From Phycisphaerae bacterium (GTDB lineage: Bacteria > Planctomycetota > Phycisphaerae > UBA1845): DNA of 41,673 nt. Positions 1 to 7,628 of this stretch are shown piece after piece. The translations under genes were made by a program, and so were the position numbers. The notes below the pieces were generated by a model. The model saw nothing but the letters and a program-made list of their open reading frames with translations. It searched no databases and had not been told where the DNA came from. The stretch spans positions 1 to 41,673 of the forward strand of contig JAFGJQ010000374.1 in the NCBI GenBank assembly GCA_016929015.1, given 5' to 3'. Each line of letters begins with the position of its first letter. Position 1 is the first letter of the stretch.

Positions 1-586
1 CGGCCACCTGCCCGCTCTTCGCCCACGGGGCGCTCCGCATCGATCCCGGACTGCCCGCGACAAAGAGGAAATGATCGTTCCCGTCGCGAGCCCCGGGCGC
101 CGCAACATACAGCACGGTCCCCCGCACGCCCGCGTAGAGCTGCCTCCCGTTGTTCTCGGCCACCAGCACGGCCTTGTCGTCGAGCTGCCCGTCGATGATC
201 CACCGCTCACCCCCGACGGCAAACGCGTGCCAGTCCGCCTGCTCGTGATCGTCCCAGGTGCCCGACCCGTTGTTGAACACAACGTCGAGCTGCGTCGCCT
301 GCGTCGCAACCGTGACGGTCGCCTCCCACACGGACTCGCCGGCGTTCCAGCTCATCGCCACATCGGACATCACCGGGTTCCACTCATTGAACCCGTAGTG
401 CAGATAGACCTGGGCCGCCCCCTGCAGCACCCGCCCCGCCGGATCGTACTGCACGACAACCGGCTCACCCGCGACCACCGGATACGGGCTCACCCGCACC
501 GTGCCCCCCGCCGCCACCGGCCCGGCCACTGCGGCCACGACCATCATCGACGCGACAATTCGGTGTTTCCACACAGCCTGCGACAT
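1..586 (-). CDS. Secreted protein with CBM25-like starch-binding module (3' part missing)
   Basis: The reading frame is open from an ATG at 586 down to the window edge, giving 195 codons; the C-terminus lies outside. A strong GGAGG ribosome site sits 11-15 bases before the ATG. Residues 1-27 form a signal peptide with a hydrophobic core and an AxA-type end (PVAAG). Residues 30-126 resemble starch-binding modules of the CBM25/26 type: a YPVVAGEPVVVQYDP strand, YLHYGFNEW, a W at residue 80, and FNNGSGTWDDHEQADW. Residues 130-195 look like a second beta-rich module (LYVAAPGARDGNDHFLFVA, then APWAKSGQVA). Proteins with this start are often extracellular alpha-amylase-type glycosidases, but no catalytic domain is visible here, so the enzyme class is not claimed. 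Secretion and carbohydrate binding are well supported by the sequence; the exact CBM family is less certain. Confidence 0.8.
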   Translation of the reverse strand, partial: MSQAVWKHRIVASMMVVAAVAGPVAAGGTVRVSPYPVVAGEPVVVQYDPAGRVLQGAAQVYLHYGFNEWNPVMSDVAMSWNAGESVWEATVTVATQATQLDVVFNNGSGTWDDHEQADWHAFAVGGERWIIDGQLDDKAVLVAENNGRQLYAGVRGTVLYVAAPGARDGNDHFLFVAGSPGSMRSAPWAKSGQVA

Positions 587-658
587 GGTGCTTCCTTTCC
601 TCCAAGTCCGATACTTCCCCTGACCGTCGCGGGCTCCCGTGCCCTCTCCGCCTCCCCC

Positions 659-688
659 ATTGTAGCGACTGCCCACCCCTCCCTCCAA
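659..688 (-). promoter_or_regulatory. Candidate sigma70-type promoter of the CBM protein
   Basis: On the minus strand TTGGAG (683-688) and TACAAT (659-664) are separated by 18 bases and lie about 75 bases before the ATG at 586. The -10 box matches the consensus in five of six positions; the -35 box is weak. The same TACAAT box with an 18-base spacer occurs before the beta-helix gene at 7629. Confidence 0.4.
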
Positions 689-748
689 AACCCCCCCTCT
701 CGTCCGTGTTTCAGCCACCCTGTCCCCAACGCGTGCGACGGACGCTAG

Positions 749-777
749 CCACGGGCAGAGCGCAGCGGAGCCCGTGG
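749..777. repeat. Hairpin repeat (CCACGGGC...GCCCGTGG)
   Basis: A perfect 8-bp inverted repeat with a 13-base loop lies in the non-coding stretch 587-1090. Its GC-rich, symmetric form is like REP-type intergenic palindromes. It could also act as a terminator or transcript stabiliser, but no T-run follows on either strand. Confidence 0.55.
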
Positions 778-872
778 AACGCCGATCCCCCCAAAAAACC
801 ACCTGCCCCGGCAGGGGCAGAGGAACGGATCGCCGGTCTCCCGCGCACGACCGCTCGTTCAGTCTTCGGTAT

Positions 873-980
873 GGGACCGGCTTTCCAGCCGGTCTCGTCC
901 TTCTTGTGGGATTCCTGCGCGCCGGGATCCGACAGAGTCCAATCAAGACCGGCTCGAAAGCCGGTCCCACAACAAGAAGG
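873..980. repeat. Paired REP-like palindromes (GACCGGCT...AGCCGGTC)
   Basis: At 875-894 GACCGGCT-TTCC-AGCCGGTC forms a stem-loop. A second, nearly identical stem-loop lies in opposite orientation at 945-966, and TTCTTGTGGG (901-910) is matched in inverse by CCCACAACAAGAA (966-978). The two therefore form a larger nested inverted repeat, the arrangement seen in REP doublets (BIMEs). The rest of 587-1090 contains no credible gene. Confidence 0.65.
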
Positions 981-1090
981 CCGGTACGCCAGACGAGGAA
1001 AGACCGAGGACCGGCATCGCAATCCCGGTCCAACGGAGTATCGAAAGCCGCATCGCTCCACGCGACGGCCGCTACAGGATCGAGGAAGCT

Positions 1091-1537
1091 TCATTCGCCC
1101 GAGTTCTGCATCTCGGACGGCCGGCCGAACAGCCGCGTGGCCAGACGTTCCACCACCTCCGGCCCGGGCCGCCGGCGACCCGGCTGGGCATCCGACCAGG
1201 GACGCACATGACGCCAGAAGGGACTCGGGCCCAGCAATAGAATGGCCGGCTCCGTAAGTCTGCGGTCGCGGGCCACCGCCATCAGAAGGCTGCGATCGGC
1301 CGGTGACAAGCCGAGGTCCAGCAGCAACGTTCGGAACAACTTGCCGGAGTTATCGATCTCCTTGCGCCTCCACCGCCGCTGCATGCGGAAGAGCACGTAG
1401 AGAAACGCCACGAACGCGGCGCCTAGTAACAACACCAGACCCACGTCACCCGGTGTGCTGCCGCCGCTCACAAAGCGGTTGTGAATGCCGTGCAGGCGGT
1501 CGTGCGGTCCGAGGACCTGAAGCAGCAAAGGCGTCAC
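1091..1537 (-). CDS. Small single-pass membrane protein, unknown function
   Basis: The product is 148 residues. It starts at a GTG at 1537 whose GTGA overlaps the stop of the HEAT-repeat gene, with an AGGAGG ribosome site just upstream inside that gene, so translation is probably coupled. After a short N-terminal segment, one transmembrane helix (roughly residues 32-50, VGLVLLLGAAFVAFLYVLF) is followed by a basic stretch (RMQRRWRRK) and a cytoplasmic tail of about 95 residues. The positive charges after the helix suggest that the N-terminus faces out and the tail is inside. The tail has no motif I recognise. The coupling suggests that it works with the HEAT protein, perhaps as its membrane anchor; this is inference only. 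Confidence 0.7.
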   Translation of the reverse strand: MTPLLLQVLGPHDRLHGIHNRFVSGGSTPGDVGLVLLLGAAFVAFLYVLFRMQRRWRRKEIDNSGKLFRTLLLDLGLSPADRSLLMAVARDRRLTEPAILLLGPSPFWRHVRPWSDAQPGRRRPGPEVVERLATRLFGRPSEMQNSGE

Positions 1538-3414
1538 GGCACGGCCTCCTCTATCGCCGGTGCCGCCGCCGGCGCAATCTCCACGCCCACGGTTCGCGCC
1601 ACCTGCATCGCGCGGCGCCGCACCTGCGGGTCCAGGTCATTCTGCGCCAAGTCCACCAGGCGATCCGTCAGGCTCTCCAAACGCAGGCATTCGATGACCC
1701 ACAACGCGCTGAGCCGGTCCGACCGCGCAGCGCCCTGCAGCATGTTCAGCAGCGCATCGACGGCCTCATGCAGCTCCAGCTTCAGCAGCATCTTTACCGC
1801 GTTTGCCCGCACCCGTCCGTTCGGGGATGCCAGCTTGTCACGCACCACCGACTGGTACTGCGACGCCTCCAGCCCGTCCAATGCCTCAATGGCATTCGCC
1901 TGGACTCGCGCGTCCGGATCGTGCAGCGCGGTGGACAGAATGCGCCGGCTGGTCGGGTTGTCCATGTGCCCCAGAGCACGCACCACCGCACTACGCACCC
2001 GGGCGTCGGCGTCGTACGCCAGCGCAAAGAGCAACGTGTCAAACGCCGCATACAGCCCCAGCCTGCGCACCAGGCGCACGCCGAGCGATCGGTCCGCCGC
2101 ATCGGCCGAAGCAAGCTTCTGCCGTAACAGGCGGTCGAAGTCGTGCCGTTGATCGCGAAGGCGCAGCCCCACCTGCGTCTGCCTCGCTTCGTCCAGCCGG
2201 TCAAACGCCGCCCAGTAGGCGTCAAAAGTGTTCAGCTCAACCGGCGCCGGGTTCGCACCCGACGGCGGCACAAGGTCCGCCGACAACAGGCCCGCCCGCT
2301 CCCGACGCTTCAACTCCCGACCGGCCAGTCGCGATGCGTCTCCGCTGGCATGGCGGGCGATTTCACGCAGCGTCTCCGACGCCTCACGCGTGCGATTGGC
2401 CACCAGTTGCCAGACGGCCGCCCGAGCCAGCCCGGCCGGTCCGCTGCGAGCCATGCTCTCCAGGAGACCCACCTTCGCCTCGTTCGGCAGCCCGGACGAC
2501 CCCACCAGAATCGCAGCCGACTCGGCCCGACTGCCCGTCAGATCCAGCAGAGGACCGATCCCGTTCTCCAGCCACGCCAGCCGCCGGATGCTCGACAAAG
2601 CCCGGTAGACCTCCACGTCACCAGCCAGCCACAGATTGTCGAGAACCGCAACCATCGTGACGTCGTCCATGCAGTTGCCGATCCACGCGGCCACCGGGCC
2701 GCGCAGCTCCGGCACCTGCAGGGCGCGGACCGCATACGCAGCCATGTGCGGATCCAACCGTCCGCGCAGGCTTTCTTCGAACACGCGCGACAGCTTCAGC
2801 CGCGGCTGCGCGACCCGCGCGAGAATCACATCCTCCAGGTCCTCGGCCAGCCACATGGCCGCCCGTACGACTTCCGTTCGGCGATGGGCCGACCAGCAGT
2901 TCATGGCCTGCCGCACCGCGCCGGCCAGAGCGCGACGCTGCGACGCAAGTTCCGCGGCCGTGGCACGCTCCGGTTGCGAAGATCGATCGAGGAAGTCCGT
3001 TACGAGCTGTTCGATGGCCTGCCCCGCCGCACGGCGAGTTTTCGGGCAGGGCCGGGTAAGCGCGTTGGCCAGCAGATAAGCACACTTCGCGCAGTTCCCG
3101 CGCTGGATGATCTCCACCGCTGCCAAACGCGTGTCGGCCGAATCCGAATCGACGGCCAATCGCAGCCCGGCCGACAAGACCTCGGCCCGAGCCACCACTC
3201 GCTGTCGCAGCGAGTTCGTCCAGTCCGGGTAGGCCGCGACCACCCGTGCCAGCCCCGCCGGGCGGTTACGCTGGATCAGCGTATCCAACGCCACATCCTG
3301 AAATCCCGAATCCAGGTCGGGCAGGGCATCCACCAGCGCACGATCGGCCGCCGCATTGTTGGACCGAACAAGCAACGCGTACACCAAGGGCGTGTTTCCG
3401 GGTGGACGGGCCAT
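1534..3414 (-). CDS. HEAT-repeat (PBS lyase-type) protein
   Basis: The product is 626 residues if it starts at the ATG at 3414 (MARPPG...). An upstream ATG at 3513 is possible but would add a basic, low-complexity leader. The protein is almost entirely alpha-helical, with degenerate repeats of about 30 residues. These are clearest in the C-terminal half: ALAYDADARVRSAVVRALG, LHDPDARVQANAIEAL and LASPNGRVRANAVKML, the Asp-x-x-x-Arg-x-x-A pattern of HEAT/Armadillo scaffolds. There is no signal peptide and no catalytic motif, so it is probably a cytoplasmic protein-protein interaction scaffold. It is divergently arranged with the amidohydrolase (98 bases between starts) and coupled through GTGA to the small membrane protein that follows. 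The partner and process are unknown. Confidence 0.8.
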   Translation of the reverse strand: MARPPGNTPLVYALLVRSNNAAADRALVDALPDLDSGFQDVALDTLIQRNRPAGLARVVAAYPDWTNSLRQRVVARAEVLSAGLRLAVDSDSADTRLAAVEIIQRGNCAKCAYLLANALTRPCPKTRRAAGQAIEQLVTDFLDRSSQPERATAAELASQRRALAGAVRQAMNCWSAHRRTEVVRAAMWLAEDLEDVILARVAQPRLKLSRVFEESLRGRLDPHMAAYAVRALQVPELRGPVAAWIGNCMDDVTMVAVLDNLWLAGDVEVYRALSSIRRLAWLENGIGPLLDLTGSRAESAAILVGSSGLPNEAKVGLLESMARSGPAGLARAAVWQLVANRTREASETLREIARHASGDASRLAGRELKRRERAGLLSADLVPPSGANPAPVELNTFDAYWAAFDRLDEARQTQVGLRLRDQRHDFDRLLRQKLASADAADRSLGVRLVRRLGLYAAFDTLLFALAYDADARVRSAVVRALGHMDNPTSRRILSTALHDPDARVQANAIEALDGLEASQYQSVVRDKLASPNGRVRANAVKMLLKLELHEAVDALLNMLQGAARSDRLSALWVIECLRLESLTDRLVDLAQNDLDPQVRRRAMQVARTVGVEIAPAAAPAIEEAVP

Positions 3415-3511
3415 AAATCCACGGATATATCGGAACAAACCGGACGCCCACTTTGCCCGGAGTCCGCCCCTTCGCAGACCCCGTCCCACGGGCCCGGCAG
3501 GAGCCACAATC

Positions 3512-5308
3512 ATGCGTTACAGTGCTGCCAGAGGCGGCCGAACCGCCAAGCCCCATCGCCCAAAGCACACCACACCAAAACTCTGGCTGGCGATCTACGC
3601 CCTGCTGGCCACCGCCTGGGCACCGGCCGGCCTGGCCCAAACACCCCAAGCCGCCGCCCCGCTGACCCCGGCCGACCTCGTGATCCTCAATGGCAGGGTC
3701 TGGACCGGCATCCCCGACGCCAAGGAGCAGCAGGCAATCGCGGTGGCAGGCATGCGAATCGTGACCGTGGGCTCCAACGCCGATGCGCAGGTCAGGGTCG
3801 GCCCTCAAACCCAAGTGATCGACGCCCAGGGCCGCCGGGTCATTCCCGGGATTACCGACTGCCATACGCACTTCCTGGAGGGGGGGCTGGGCCTGTTCCG
3901 GCTGGACCTCCGGCCGGCCCGCAACAAGGCCGAATTCCGCGACATGGTGGCTGCGGGGGTGGCCCGCATGTCGCCCGGCGCCTGGCTTCTGGGCGGCCAA
4001 TGGTCCGTCGACAGTTGGAAGGACCCCAACCCGCCGCATCGCGAGTGGATCGATGACCTCACGCCGGGGACGCCCGTGTTCCTCGAACGTATGGACGGCC
4101 ACCAGGCGCTCGTCAATTCCGTGGCCCTGAAACACGCACGCATCGATCGCAACGGACCGCCCGACCCGCCCGGCGGCGAGATCGTCCGCGACCCCGCCAC
4201 CGGCGAGCCCACCGGCATCCTCAAGGACGAGGCCATGGCGCTGGTAGCCCGCAAAATTCCCCCGCCCTCGGAGACGGAGCACGCGCAGGCCCTCGCGGCA
4301 GCCATGCGCCACGCCAATTCATTCGGGGTCACCGGAATCCACGACATGTCCGCTCCGTCCCACCTTCCCGTCTTCGCGAAGTTCCATGAAGCGGGCGCGC
4401 TGACCGTACGTATCGTCGTGTACCTGTCGGTGGACGACTGGACGGCGAATATCGAGACCGTACGCGGCCTCCACCCGGCCGATGATTGGCTTGGGGTGGT
4501 GGGCTTCAAAAACTTCATGGACGGCTCGCTTGGCAGCCGTACGGCTTACATGCGTGAGCCGTACGCGGACGCGGCCCCCGACGCCCGTTACCCGCGTGGC
4601 CTGTTGATGGCCATCGCCGATCCTCCGGAGAAGCTCGGCCGGCACGTGCGCGCGGTGGTCACGGCGGGTTTTCAGCCTACCGTGCATGCTATCGGTGACG
4701 AGGCAAACCGCCTGCTGCTCAACATCTATGGGTCTCTGCCGGAAGCCGAGCGTGCCGAGACGCGACCCCGTATCGAACACGCCCAGCACCTCAGGCCGGA
4801 AGACGTGCCGCGGTTCGGCAAGCTCGGCGTCGTCGCGTCGATGCAACCCTTCCACAAAGCGGACGATGGCCGGTACGCGGAGAAGGCGCTGGGCAAGGAC
4901 CGCTGCGCCACGTCGTACGCCTTCCGCTCCCTGATGGATTCCGGCGCGACCGTTTGTTTCGGCAGCGATTGGCCGGTGGTCACGTTGAGCCCGTTCGCCG
5001 GAATGGCGTCGGCCGTGGGCGCGTTCACGCTGGACGATCGCATCTGGTTTCCCCAGCAGTCCATCTCGCGGGAGGAGGCGCTACGGGCCTACACGGTGAC
5101 GCCGGCCGTAGCGGCCCGGCGCGAGAAGGAGTTGGGCACGCTGGAGCCGGGCAAGCTGGCGGACATCGCAATTTTGCTCGATGACCCGCTTCACTCCACG
5201 CCCAAGGCCATGCTCGACATCCGGGCGACGCACACCATCGTAGGCGGGCGGCTGGTCTGGCAGCTCCCGCTGCCGGCCAGTGCCGGCCCATCCGGCGCCC
5301 GGCAGTGA
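3512..5308 (+). CDS. Exported amidohydrolase of the YtcJ family
   Basis: The product is 598 residues. The ATG at 3512 is preceded at 8 bases by AGGAG. A basic N-terminus and hydrophobic stretch (residues 22-43, ending GLAQT) give a signal peptide, so the enzyme acts outside the cytoplasm. The mature part is a metal-dependent amidohydrolase barrel: the beta-sandwich start (ADLVILNGRVWTG, residues 54-66), the HxH metal ligand pair at 118-120 (DCHTHF), a GFKNFMDGSLGSRTA segment typical of YtcJ-like proteins, HAIGDEANR and IEHAQ with further His ligands, and GSDWPV near the end carrying the catalytic Asp. Family members hydrolyse N-acyl or imide-like amide bonds; the substrate cannot be told. It lies 43 bases upstream of a radical SAM gene on the same strand, so the two are probably co-transcribed. 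Confidence 0.9.
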   Translation: MRYSAARGGRTAKPHRPKHTTPKLWLAIYALLATAWAPAGLAQTPQAAAPLTPADLVILNGRVWTGIPDAKEQQAIAVAGMRIVTVGSNADAQVRVGPQTQVIDAQGRRVIPGITDCHTHFLEGGLGLFRLDLRPARNKAEFRDMVAAGVARMSPGAWLLGGQWSVDSWKDPNPPHREWIDDLTPGTPVFLERMDGHQALVNSVALKHARIDRNGPPDPPGGEIVRDPATGEPTGILKDEAMALVARKIPPPSETEHAQALAAAMRHANSFGVTGIHDMSAPSHLPVFAKFHEAGALTVRIVVYLSVDDWTANIETVRGLHPADDWLGVVGFKNFMDGSLGSRTAYMREPYADAAPDARYPRGLLMAIADPPEKLGRHVRAVVTAGFQPTVHAIGDEANRLLLNIYGSLPEAERAETRPRIEHAQHLRPEDVPRFGKLGVVASMQPFHKADDGRYAEKALGKDRCATSYAFRSLMDSGATVCFGSDWPVVTLSPFAGMASAVGAFTLDDRIWFPQQSISREEALRAYTVTPAVAARREKELGTLEPGKLADIAILLDDPLHSTPKAMLDIRATHTIVGGRLVWQLPLPASAGPSGARQ

Positions 5309-5351
5309 CGCGAAGGTACCCACGCACACACACTTGCGGCCCCTACGGCAG

Positions 5352-6449
5352 ATGTCGTACGATTCGGGCCAGACCGGTCAGAGGATGGCGAGGAGGCGCG
5401 GTTTGCTGTCCACAGCACAGAAGAAGTTCCGGCTCTATCGGGCGTGGTCCGGCGGGCACCCGGTGTGGTGTACGTGGCAGGTGACGTATCGCTGCAACTT
5501 CCGTTGTCGGTTCTGCCACTATTGGCGCGACCCGATGGGCCTGGCCCCGGAGCAGAGCCTCGAAGACATTCGGGTGGGGTCTCAGAAGCTCGCCCAGATG
5601 GGTTCCATGCTGATCTCCCTGGCCGGCGGTGAGCCGCTGCTGCGTAACGACATCGTGGACGTGGCCGCCGCTGTGGCGCAGTTCCACCTCCCGTTCATCA
5701 CCACCAACGGCTGGGATGTCACGCCGGAGCTGGCCCAGGCCCTCTACAACGCGGGCCTGTGGGGCGTGTCCGTCAGCATCGACTACGCGGACGCCGATCG
5801 TCACGACAAGGCCCGCGGCCGACCCGGCGCGTTCAACCGGGCCGTCGCCGCCCTCGCCGCCCTGGCCCGGGCCCGCCGGAAGGACTACCAGCGGGTCAAC
5901 CTGATGGCCGTCTTGCTGCATGATAACCTGGACCAGATGGAGCCGCTGGTGCGCCTGGCCGCCGAACACGGCGCGTATTTCATGGTTCAGCCGTACGGGC
6001 AGCGCAAGACCGGCAGCGACCGCTTTGTGCATGAGCGAGGCTACGTATCGCAGCATTTGCTCGACATCAAAAGCCGGTACCCGAATTTCCTCAGCAACCG
6101 CACGTTTCTGAGCCGGTTTGACCACGCCCTCAACGGCGGCGTGCCCGGCTGCCGGGCCGGGCGGGCGTTTTTCAACATTGACTCCACCGGCGACATCGCC
6201 ATCTGCGTGGAGGAACGTGCCAACCCCGTGGCCAATCTGTATCGTGATTCCGCCGCGAATATCACCCGGGCATTGAAGGCCCGGGCCCGGCAGAACACGT
6301 GCCAGGCCTGCTGGTACAACTGCCGCGGCGAAGTGGAGATGCTCTATCACCCCGTGGGAATTTGGCGCTCGCTGCCGGATTTCTTCTTCAACCGTGGCCG
6401 GACGCCCACACCCGCGGCAATGGAAGACAGAGAATGGACGCCGCGGTAG
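5352..6449 (+). CDS. Radical SAM protein with SPASM-like C-terminal cysteines
   Basis: The product is 365 residues from the ATG at 5352; an internal ATG at 5385 is possible, and neither has a strong ribosome site. The CxxxCxxC motif (C48, C52, C55 in YRCNFRCRFC) binds the 4Fe-4S cluster that cleaves S-adenosylmethionine. SLAGGEPLLR is the GGE motif that contacts SAM. The C-terminus has GCRAG, then IDSTGDIAIC, and a CxxCxxxC group at 317-324 (CQACWYNC), which resembles the auxiliary-cluster region of SPASM/twitch enzymes. These modify peptides or small molecules; no precursor peptide is visible nearby. The gene is downstream of an amidohydrolase and overlaps the start of the next (HAD lipoprotein) by 16 bases, indicating an operon. 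Confidence 0.9.
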   Translation: MSYDSGQTGQRMARRRGLLSTAQKKFRLYRAWSGGHPVWCTWQVTYRCNFRCRFCHYWRDPMGLAPEQSLEDIRVGSQKLAQMGSMLISLAGGEPLLRNDIVDVAAAVAQFHLPFITTNGWDVTPELAQALYNAGLWGVSVSIDYADADRHDKARGRPGAFNRAVAALAALARARRKDYQRVNLMAVLLHDNLDQMEPLVRLAAEHGAYFMVQPYGQRKTGSDRFVHERGYVSQHLLDIKSRYPNFLSNRTFLSRFDHALNGGVPGCRAGRAFFNIDSTGDIAICVEERANPVANLYRDSAANITRALKARARQNTCQACWYNCRGEVEMLYHPVGIWRSLPDFFFNRGRTPTPAAMEDREWTPR

Positions 6450-7350
6450 ACGCACGCTCCGCGCGGCGGGGCGTCTGGCTTTGCATGACGGCGTGTGCCG
6501 TGATTCTGAGTGCCGGTGCTTGTCACTCTCCATACTTCCTGACCGTGGAAGATCACGTCTGCCGCGCAGGTGACGACGTGAAGCTGATCGGCAAGCTCGA
6601 GTATCGGGGCGTGTACATCTTCAACGCAGGGACAGACAACAAGCGTGTGCGTTTCCACCTGGACGGCCGATCGGCGATGACGAAACGAATGACGAGGGGT
6701 ACGCACGCGTGGGTCGTGAATTCGATGCACCGGGAACGCACCGGCTGACGGTCGCGTATGAGCGGGACGGCGTGCGGGCGGCCGAGGCTTCCGCGGCGGT
6801 ATATGTGTGGCAGAAGCACGAGCCGATCCTGGTGGTGGACGTGGACCACACCGTGGCAAACACGCGCACACGCGATCTGCTGTCTCTTTCCGGCACCGAA
6901 CAGTCGCAGCCTCTGCCCGATGCACCGGAGGTGCTTCGCGAGCTGGCCCGGTCCTTCCACGTCGTTTACCTGACGGGCCGGCCCCGCGAGCTGATCCCCA
7001 AGACGCGGGAATGGCTCCAGCGATGCGGCTTTCCGGCGGGTCCGCTTCTCACCTGGGATATGGATCGGCACCCCTGGTCCCAGGCCGACTTCAAGCGCGA
7101 GCGTATTCACGATCTGCAGGACCACTTCGACGCGGTGCGCATCGGCATCGGCGACCGGGGGTACGACCGCAAGGCGTACTCCAAACGAAAGCTGTTCACC
7201 ATCATGCTGGACGACGACTCGCCCAAGCGAGTGAACAACGTGGTGTATCTGCCGGACTGGTCGGCCATCCGTGAGCTGTTCGCCCGCAACCCGCAGCTCT
7301 TCTCGCCCAAACTCCGCCGCGACGAACCGGTGTCGCTGCCGATCCGCTGA
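6434..7350 (+). pseudogene. Lipoprotein with Ig-like and HAD/LNS2-like phosphatase domains, frameshifted
   Basis: Two overlapping frames make one protein. From the ATG at 6434, frame A encodes a hydrophobic leader ending AGAC (possible lipobox), then the first half of an Ig-like beta-sandwich (VCRAGDDVKLIGKLEYRG, KRVRFHLDG). It loses coherence at about 6668 and stops at 6748. The other frame picks up at about 6670 with IGDDETNDEGYARVGREFD and APGTHRLTVAYERDG, the natural second half of the same sandwich, and continues to 7350. Restoring one base near 6668 joins them into about 305 residues. The C-terminal domain has HAD motifs: DVDHT (nucleophile and general acid Asp), LTGRP, a Lys in FKRER, and GIGDRGYDRKAY. 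It is closest to LNS2/App1-type phosphatidate phosphatases. It is either a sequencing or assembly indel or a recent inactivation. The GTG at 6709 could allow the second part to be made alone. Confidence 0.75.
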
Positions 7351-7376
7351 GGCGTTCACAGAAACAGCAGAACGCC
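7351..7376 (+). terminator. Hairpin directly after the HAD-domain gene
   Basis: GGCGTTC (7351-7357) pairs perfectly with GAACGCC (7370-7376) over a 12-base loop, beginning at the base after the stop codon. There is no T-run, so it may mark a 3' end or need a termination factor. Confidence 0.45.
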
Positions 7377-7515
7377 GGGCCCGCGCCTGACGCGATGTCG
7401 GCAACCGCTGGACGGACCTCAGCCGCCAGGGCACTGCCATGCGGGGAAGCTTCGGCTGTAGCCCCTGTTGGCTCACCGCCTCGCAGAATTCCCCTCGCCA
7501 ACCTCGACGGCCCCA

Positions 7516-7545
7516 TTGCTTCCGGGTCGTACAGAGTGGTACAAT
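7516..7545 (+). promoter_or_regulatory. Candidate sigma70-type promoter of the beta-helix gene
   Basis: TTGCTT (7516-7521) and TACAAT (7540-7545) are separated by 18 bases, about 84 bases before the ATG at 7629. A strong purine-rich ribosome site (GGAGGAGAAGG) follows before the ATG. The leader would be about 75 bases. Confidence 0.55.
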
Positions 7546-7628
7546 CCGATCATGGCGTGAATGGGCTACGTCACCAATGAACGCTCTGCCCATCCAGTCA
7601 TTGACAGCAACCAAGGAGGAGAAGGAGC

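Noticed and set aside
71-748. Long plus-strand frame of 225 codons at the left end
   Set aside because: It is the antisense shadow of the secreted CBM gene, is Arg/His/Pro-rich, and has no ribosome site; the minus-strand frame has a signal peptide and a strong ribosome site.
2143-4056. Plus-strand frame of 637 codons across the HEAT gene
   Set aside because: Antisense shadow: Arg/Gln/Pro-rich without hydrophobic core pattern, while the minus strand shows clear HEAT repeats.
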